A stretch of DNA of 64,000 bases, from NCBI GenBank assembly GCA_021234155.1, contig JAJEKV010000046.1, forward strand, positions 8,749,012 through 8,813,011. Direction: 5' to 3'. This document shows, piece by piece, positions 21,701 through 30,700 of this stretch; within the stretch, counting starts at the first letter, position 1; each line of letters begins with the position of its first letter. Under the pieces are notes generated by a model. The model made no database searches. It was not told the origin of the DNA and saw only the letters and a list, made by a program, of their open reading frames with translations. The position numbers and the translations under genes are program-made. The stretch comes from Isoetes taiwanensis (taxonomy: Eukaryota > Streptophyta > Lycopodiopsida > Isoetales > Isoetaceae).

Positions 21701-24700
21701 GGTATGCAAAAGGAAGAATTGCAAAAAGCTGATTGGTATATTCCTCAAAGTTAAACTTAGGTAGTTTGAGGCAAGGGATCAGTCTCTGATGCCGTTGCCC
21801 TCATCAAGTTGAGCTCCCATCCCCATTGTTAGATCTCATGGTCCATCTAGGAAATGGCTTGTTTTCTTTAAGAGGAATTCTTTTTTTTATTTGTTATAAC
21901 CATTCTTGCCCCTTAGAAGCACTTTCAGAAATCAGACAAAAGATGTCCATCTTTCTTAATGTCCATATGTGACATAGTGAGTTTTTCTTTTCTGCACATT
22001 GTAATATCCGTAGCCTGATGTCCACGATTAGCAGGTACATGACCTTCCACCACTTTTTCCTTTGCTCACAATTTTTAGGTTCTTAATCAATGGTCATAAC
22101 TGCAGCTCCATTGTCAAAATAAGACAACTGGTACATAAAGTGCTTCTGAGTACTATGCAGTTGGCAATTTGATTGACTTATCTTTGCATCTCTTGCAACG
22201 ATTTTGTAAAAATTCTTGGTCATTTGTGGGCTGAACCTGATCAATAATAATTACATACCTGCAACGATTCTCTACTATCAAGTAAGTGATATTGTCCATT
22301 ACAGGATCATGTGTCGTATTTGGCACTTCTCGTTTTCCACTATTTCCTACTCATCCAATCTCCTCATCCATCGAATCTCCAATACTAAGATACTTAAGTT
22401 CTCTTTCATCATACGTCGTGGTTGTACCCATATTCATCTCCAAATTCGTAAGCCTCCTATTTATAACGTTGCGCTGATCCTTCCCTGGTTGAAACTAATT
22501 TTGTGCAAATTTGCACTTGAGGAACTTATATTTGATGAAGCAAAATCCAAGTTTTTCCTCTTCTTCTTCTTCTTCTGAAATTCCCTGTTTTTTACTTGCT
22601 ACTGATGTAGTCTTGCAATCTGTCAAGAAACCCTTCAAACTCTCCTGTTATTGTAATTATTAGAGCACGTGATTGCTTCACAAAATTATGCTAAATTGTT
22701 GGTGAAGTTAGGTTCTCATTGTGTTGCAATAAAATTGAGTCGGATCTATATGTAATTTGAGTCAGATTTGTTTGATCCATGTGCCTAGTTTAGTCAGACC
22801 TGCGTAATTTGCGCCGCATGTTTGTTGAATTTCCATATCATTGCAGAAAGATGGAAGGATTTTATGATCCATGGAAGTTGAGTCCAATCCAACTCAGGTT
22901 AGGGAGGACATGCTGAATCTTCTGTATCGCAACTCCTCAATTATGTTTTGGAAGAAAATCCTAGCCATTGAATCTGCGTGCCCACTGAAGGATCTCTAAG
23001 TGTGGGCAGCTTATGCAACTTTTCTACTAGATGTTAACAAATTGGTCAAGCAGAAATTGATATTGATCCACGGCCTAAAACAGCATGCTTCTTCTCCACT
23101 TGTCAAAATTTGGAAATCTTGCCTCAACTTGACGGTTTGGATTCAATTGATTCGTTGCTGTTGTGCAGGTTTTGGTATGGATTGGTGGAGTCGTAGATCT
23201 GTCGATTTCTTAAATCTTGTTTCAACTTGCTAAGATTCATCTACAGCTGGCTATTTTAGCGCGAGTTCTATCCAGATCATCCTATCTTGGATATTGATAA
23301 TTGGTGTATTTCAATGCTTTTCGAACTGTTAGTGCTCTATGACTGAAGAAATAAATCCTCTGAGTCTTCAGGTAGTAATTCTAATCGGGGGAGCGGGAGC
23401 AAGAAAGGTTCAAGCAGATATCCCTGCAGATATTGCCATGAGAAAGGGCATTGAATTAGTGATTGCTCAAAGCGCTTAAAGAAGTCAAAGCTGCTACAGC
23501 AAGTAAAGATCAGCCGGCACATGATCATAAGGGCGATCTAATTTTTCGTAGCTGTTGAATTTGAACCAGAAAGTACTGATATTGAATCGTATTCAAAGCT
23601 TCTGAAATGTCTTTGGACAGATCTTATAGTGATCCATGGTACCTTGACTCCGGTGCCACCGCACATGACAGGAAAAAGAAAGTATTTTTCTAAACTACAG
23701 TAAATGGATCATGGTCGAGTCAAATTTGCTGATAATTTCAGCTATCAGATTCAAGGGAAGGCGAAGTCACATTTTCTACTCAGGAAAGTGGCATAAAGTA
23801 TGTTAAAGATGTTATTTACATTCCTGGACTTGAAGAAAATTTGCTATCCATTTCTAAGGTTGATAACGGTGGATTGGCTTGTATGCTATATTTGGACAAG
23901 GAGAAGTTATACTTACTCCCACGTGCCCTGTCGTTCCCGACTCTGAAATTGTTGCTTTCATGGCATTCTCCAAAATGGTTTGTATAAGTTTTGTGCTTCT
24001 GTTGTAGAGCAGAAAGGCTTGTTTGCTGCTGCTACTATTAAGCATGTCTTGAATGAATTATGGCATGCTCGTTATGGTCATTTGAGTTGTCAATCTCTTT
24101 GTATGATGCATGGAAAAGAGATGGTTGTTGGGCTGCCTGCTGTACATAATCATAAACTGCAATGTGATGCTTATGCGATGCTTGCAATCTTGGAAAGCAG
24201 TAGCTGCATCTTTCCCCAAGGAGGCCGTGAAGAAAACAAATGATATCTTGCAGCTCGTGCATAGTGATGTATGCGATATCAGGGTCCCTTCTTTGAGTGG
24301 AGCACGCTACTTTTGTACATTTATCGATGATCATTCTAGGATGACGTGGGTGTACGCTTTGCATTACAGATCCGATGTACTCTCTAAATTTAAGGAGCTC
24401 AGGATTATGGTTGAAAAACAAACAGGGAAGTTGATTAAGGCATTCGGATCCGACAATGGTGGTGAGTACAAACCATTCTTTTGACGCCTATCTTCGAGAT
24501 TATGGCATTGTTCGCGAGTTGAGTGCTCCATATTGTTCGCCACAAAATGGTGTAGCTGAATGCAAGAATCTCGCGCTCATGAATTTGGCAAGAAGCATGC
24601 TTGCTTATAAATGCTTGCCAATGTCATTTTGGGGTGAAGCAGTTAAAACAGCAGCCTATCTTTTGAATAGAGCTCCCACAAAAATTGAAAGGCCAAACAC

Positions 24701-27700
24701 CTTTCCAGGCGTTCTATGGTACAAAACTTGATGTCTCGCATTTAAAAATCTCTGGTTGTCCTGCTTTTGTGCATTCTCATTCAAAATTGAAGAAACTTGA
24801 TGCTTGGGCAGTCAAATGCATTTTTATTGGGTATGCTGATGGATATAAAGCTTACAAAATCTATAATCCAGCCACTAAGAAGCCTGTGATCAGTCCTGAT
24901 GCAAAATTCTTGGAGGATGGCTACTATGATGCTTTCGAGCATGATGTTGGAGCGCCCTTTGATATTCTTTGCTTGATTTTGATACTCAGAAGAATGCAAT
25001 TAACGCTGCTCCAGTTGCTGCTGTACTGACCAGCCCTTGTGATCATAGTGATGATGACTAAAATGATCCGTATCTTGCTGCCTTGTCTGATATTCAAGCT
25101 GCCAATCAGCCTGCTAATAGTTTTAGGACTGCTCCAGCCCCGTCTCCTGCCGAAAATCATGATGATGGTGTGCCTCTTAGGCGATTTGAGCAGCTTAAAG
25201 CCTTATCTGATGCACAGCTTTATGAAGATCATATGCCTTCTAGTTTTGCTGAAGCCCTTACCAATCTAGATTGGGTGCTGCGATGCAACATGAATATGAT
25301 TTGCTCATTAAGAATGAGACTTGGAATCTCGTTCCCCTTCCTAAAGGGAAGAAAGCTTTTGGATCAAAATGGATCTTTAAAGAAAAATACAATGCAGATG
25401 GCTCTCTCAGTAAATATAAGGCCAGACTTGTTGCCAAAACGTTCAGCAGCATGGCATTGATTACGATGAAGTCTTTGCCCCAGTTGCCAGACTGTCAACC
25501 GCGCGCTCTGTTTTTGCCTTAGCAGCTAGTAAGGGTTGGCCCGTATATCAATTGGACTTCCAAAGTGCCTTCTTGAATGGAGACAAAGTTTATATGCAGC
25601 AGCCAGAAGGTTTTGTCTCGGAGGGGCAAGGGCAATTAATCTGTAAATTGAAGAAGAGTCTCTACGGCCTTCAACAAGCACCTCGGTGCTGGTATCACAA
25701 GATAGATTCTTATCTTAAAGCACAAAGCACACGGCTATTCTTCTTCCACAGGAGATGTCACTTTGTACTTTAAAACCAAAGGTACGTCTCTCTGTATTGT
25801 TGTGTTGTACATTGATGACTTGCTGCTTACAGGAGATGCCCACGATCTTATTGATCAATTTGCGACTTCGCTTATAATTTGCTATGACAGACTTGGGTCT
25901 GTCCCATTACTTTCTTGGGATAGAAATTTGGCAAACCCACGATGGCATCACTTTGTCTCAAGGTAAGTACGTCCAAGATCTTCTCACAAAATTTCATATG
26001 ACAGATCCACCTATGATGAGTCCCCTCAGGTAGACGCTACTTTGTATCGCTCACTTGTTGGTGGACTGATTTACCTTACAGTCACTAAACCGGAGAACTC
26101 TTTTGCGGTGGGAATGTTGAGCCGTTTTATGGCCTGTCCAAAACAGGCCATTGGCAAGCAGCAAAAAGAGGGCTCGCCTATTTAAAAGGTACTCTTAATG
26201 AGGGCCTCTGCTATACGCGTGATCAATCGCCTTCTTTACATGGTTTTGTAGATGCTGATCATTCTGGTTGTCTTGATACGCGACGTAGCACCACAGATTA
26301 TGTTTTTGGCCTTGGTAAGAACATCATTACTTGGCTCAGCAAGCGTCAGCCCTCAGTCTCTCCTTCTAGCACGGAGGCGGAGTATAAAGCCTTAGCAATT
26401 GCTGCTGCTGAATCCATTTGATTAGCCAATCTTTTTGCAGAATTAGGCTTTGACACCAGCACTATTCCACTTTATTGTGATAACCAAAGCTCTTTGCAAC
26501 TTGCTAATAAGCCTGTGTTTCATGCCCGCAGCAAGCATATTGAAACGCATTATCATTTTGTGCGCGAGAAGGTCATTGATGGTCAGCTTGATCTTCATCA
26601 CGTTCCAACCAGAGATCAATTGGCTGACCTCTTCACCAAGCCATTAGCAGGGTCTACATTTCTGAAATTCAAGACTCAGCTTGGTATTCAAATGCTCAGC
26701 TTAGGGGAAGATTGCCACGATAAGCTGTAGCATTCTTCTTTGTTCTCATTTCATTCATTTTCCTCCCTCCCTCCCCCTCCCTCCCTCTCTCTCTTAGTGT
26801 TGCTTCTAGCCTAGATCATAAGTTTCGTCAATGCATTACTATACTCCACAATGTGGAATGCAAGACTCATCGCTAGCATTCGCAAAAGCGAACTTGATTA
26901 GCCATCCTTGCTCCATGTTCTCCCAAGCCAATTGATTTATCTCTTGTTTCAATGGGCAATGATTGTGCATCAAGGATTCGAGTCATTTTGACTTGGGATG
27001 CTACATGGTTGCCGTCCAGTTTCAGATTAGTTGGCATATCTCATTTGTATCATATATTCTTTCCTTTTCTTTCTTTTATTTCTTATTAGATAAAAATTAA
27101 AAGCATATGTATCATGTATTCATTGCTTTGCAAATGATCTGTTGTAATCCAGGGTACCAACTCAAGGACTAAAGACATGGATGCATGCCTTGTTGACATG
27201 ACTATGGATTTTAATTCAAACGCTCACAATGCACCTGTTATAAAGGTAAAATTGGGTAATGAGTCACACGCAGCTTTAAAATTTGATTGTGCTTGTGTGA
27301 GAATGCTGGTCAATCAAGCGCGTATACTGGCTTGACAGTGTGCATGCATAAATTCTTGATGTGCAGTGACATGGGTTTATTTGCTTTTATGGCTGATGGT
27401 AATCCAAGATTTTCCTGAATAGATGTTTTGAACTCCTTAAACTGACTGAATGAAATGTACCCAAGTCATTCAAGCAAAAATATCGATCAAAATCACAAAT
27501 TATTTCGGTCTATGGAAATTAATAATGGAAGACGAGAGATACACTGAATCTACTTAATGAAGATGAGAGAAACTAGAGAATGCATAATAAGAAAGCATGC
27601 AATGAACGAGCTGTGTTATAATGGGTTAAGCTATTAATGCATGTCATGCCTGGCTGATAACGAAAATTTTGATAATTGTCATTTATGTTGACCTCATAAT

Positions 27701-30700
27701 CACAGTTAACTCTGCTGGAAAATTTTCAGAAGTGAAGTGTGAGCAATGCTTGGAAGCATGCTACGAACCAAAGGGTTAACCAGTAATCAAAAGATCAAAC
27801 ATCTAGTAAACCAACACTAAAACATTAAAGATTCTCAAAACCAGGCCTTTAGCCCAAAGCTCTCCACCCAACCGGACCACTCAGCTAGCTAGTAATAACA
27901 GGCTGGAATATAGAGACAGTAAGGCATATCTGACAATCATTGTCAGTTTCCTCCTTAGCTCCTTTCTCGAGCTAGGAGTCCTCAATATGATACACCAAGA
28001 GTAAGGTTCTAGGATAGTAACAGGATATTAAACAAGAACAACAAAGCTCTAGGAAAAAGGTAATGGCTTTCTAGGAATCAGATTCAAGAGTGAATGAGTA
28101 GAGCAATCTTTCTTGACCCCCTATCATTCTTCTGGCCATAACTCTTTTATTCGGACGAGTTATGGAAAGTGCCGCCCCAATTCGGAAACTAGTTTCCGAG
28201 ACGGTTCCATTGAATTAAATATCGCCTCAATCGGAGCTCTGATTGTGGAGATATCGACAATTAAGTTTAGGTCCTATTTATAAAAGTCTCTGCGACTTTA
28301 GCGTTTTTAGCCTGCCTTTTGCCTTTGCCTTTGTCTTTTGTTTCCAACCATTATATACTAACTCTATATGATTTCGCCCAATGCTTAGTCATATTTGGCC
28401 GCTCCCCCGAGCTCATTGTTAGATATTAACCTTAAACGATATCAAAGCGGATTTGAAATGTCGGACTTAGGGCTCCTGCATTATTTCCTTGGAATAAAGG
28501 TATGGCAGCATGATGCGGATTTTTCTTTCGCAAAGCAAGTATGCACATGAGATTTTAAAGAAATTTCATATGGAGGGATGTAAGCCAGGGCACACCATTG
28601 AAGTTGGTTTGAAATTGTCAAAGTTTGACAAGGCAAGAATACTTTGACAAGAACATATATATTCAAGCTTGTTAAATCTCTGAAAAAATGGTTGAAATAG
28701 TTGAATGGGAGAATCACTATGACTATAGCCATTGGAAAGTTTTCCAAAGAGCAAAAAGGTTTGTTTGATAACATGGACGGCTGGCTAAGGAGAGATCGTT
28801 TTGTATTCGTCGGTTGGTTTGGTCTATTGCTTTTTCCTTGTGCCTATTTTTCTCTGGGTGGTTGACAATCACGAAGCCTGACCTTTCTTACACTGTAGGA
28901 GTGTTGAGTAGGTTTATGTGTAAGCCTATTGTAACTCATTCTATTGTAACTCATTGGATGGCTGCCAAATGGATTCTAAGGTACCTTGAGGTTACCTTTA
29001 CTATCCTTTTGTATGCTTGGAGTGCTTGGAGTAAAGATTTCATATGGATCTCCTTCTCTTCATCATATTCTGGCTCTGCAACTTTCGGCTTGGATGGCCT
29101 CGATTTTCCATTGACTACCTCCCATAAGCCTTTAATTTGAAAAAGGCTTTCATCAGATTCTTCCATGCGAACTTGTAACTCTTCTGGTTTCTATAGCCCA
29201 GTTGACGTTTGCACAAAAATGGCACCAAACGGCATCAAAAAAGGACAAGGAAATGGTAATTGGCTTTTTGGTCAAAAACGTCACAAAAAGGGGACACTTC
29301 GTGTTGGCAAAATTGCCAAATCTCAAGTTTTCACGTAATTGATCTAGGGTCATTCAAGCTAACTAGGCTACTCAACTGATGCCTCCATGACCCTAAGCAC
29401 TGCAATTCTGCATACGCATTTTGGACTCTCATCTCTCTAGAAAGGCTCTGATACCATGTTGAAAGAATGGGAATAACTAGAGCAAAAAGGGAGATGCAAG
29501 AAGAAACATGCCCATCTATCCACCTGTGTGTTATTACTAATATTCACATCAACAGTAGTTAAAGAACTGTTAGAATCTGCAGACTTCGTAGCATATGTTA
29601 TTGGTGTCTGCCTTTGCTTTGACATATCTTTTTCCTGGACTTCCATTTTCTCGTTTGAGTTTAAGATGCATGTAGTATTTAGAGGGCTGATACATAGGTA
29701 CTTTGTATTCTGCAGGCTGTTCTCTCTGCAGGTCTTTACCCAAATGTTGCATCAATGTCAGAAGATAGCATCATAGCTGGTCATGCTAGTGCCCTGAGCC
29801 AACGTGCAGGACTAGCCTCTGACAGGAGACCTCATTGGTATGATGGGAGTCGTGAGGTCTTTATTCATCCATCCTCTGTTAACCACAGTATTGTTGAGTT
29901 TCGGCACCCATTCCTAGTGTTTCATGAAAAGGTGAGCTGTGTAAATCTGCAAGAAAGATGGATTGTTTCTCTTCCTTCACTGATTTTTTCTCCAAAAGGT
30001 GATGCTTTGTCTCTGTTGTTACAAAAACAGATGGAAATAGCTAAATAGCAGGGTCTAACAGACTTTCTAACATGCTGTCAAGCAAAATTTAACACAAGCA
30101 GAAACCCGTTGTGACCTTAAAAGCTGATAGTATAGCATTGCATAGCATTTTAAAGAATGTATTTTACCAACAGCATGGGTAGAATTCAAGTAAGTTGCCA
30201 AAAGGGCATCATGTAGACAAAGGCATTGATACTTTGATGCATTCTGATCATCAAGCCACGGTCAGCAAGAAATTCTGATGATCTTCTCATCTTGACGTCT
30301 TTAAGTGTTAAATGAAGAGTGAAAGCTGGCCTGAAAATTTTGGCCTTCGTATTTCTAAGTGGGCTTTATTTTCAGACAAATCACAGTTTTCAAAACTTTG
30401 ATATGATTTCTAGGGAAATTCTGTGAGCTAGGGGCTAGTTTGTGGATTGAGTGGTAAACAGTTTGGTTTATTTGTGCAAATGTGGGGTTAAAGAAAGTAT
30501 TTTATTAAAGGTAATGTATTATCAATGCATTGATTTATTGGCCTTTTTATATGCATAGATGGAAACGACTAGAGTGTTTCTGCGAGAGATACGACTGTGG
30601 TTTCACCTTATGCAATCTTATTATTTGGAGGTCAATTACTGTGCAGCATCAGGTGAAGCATGATTTCATCAAAATGAATTGATATCTGGTTGCTTGCACC

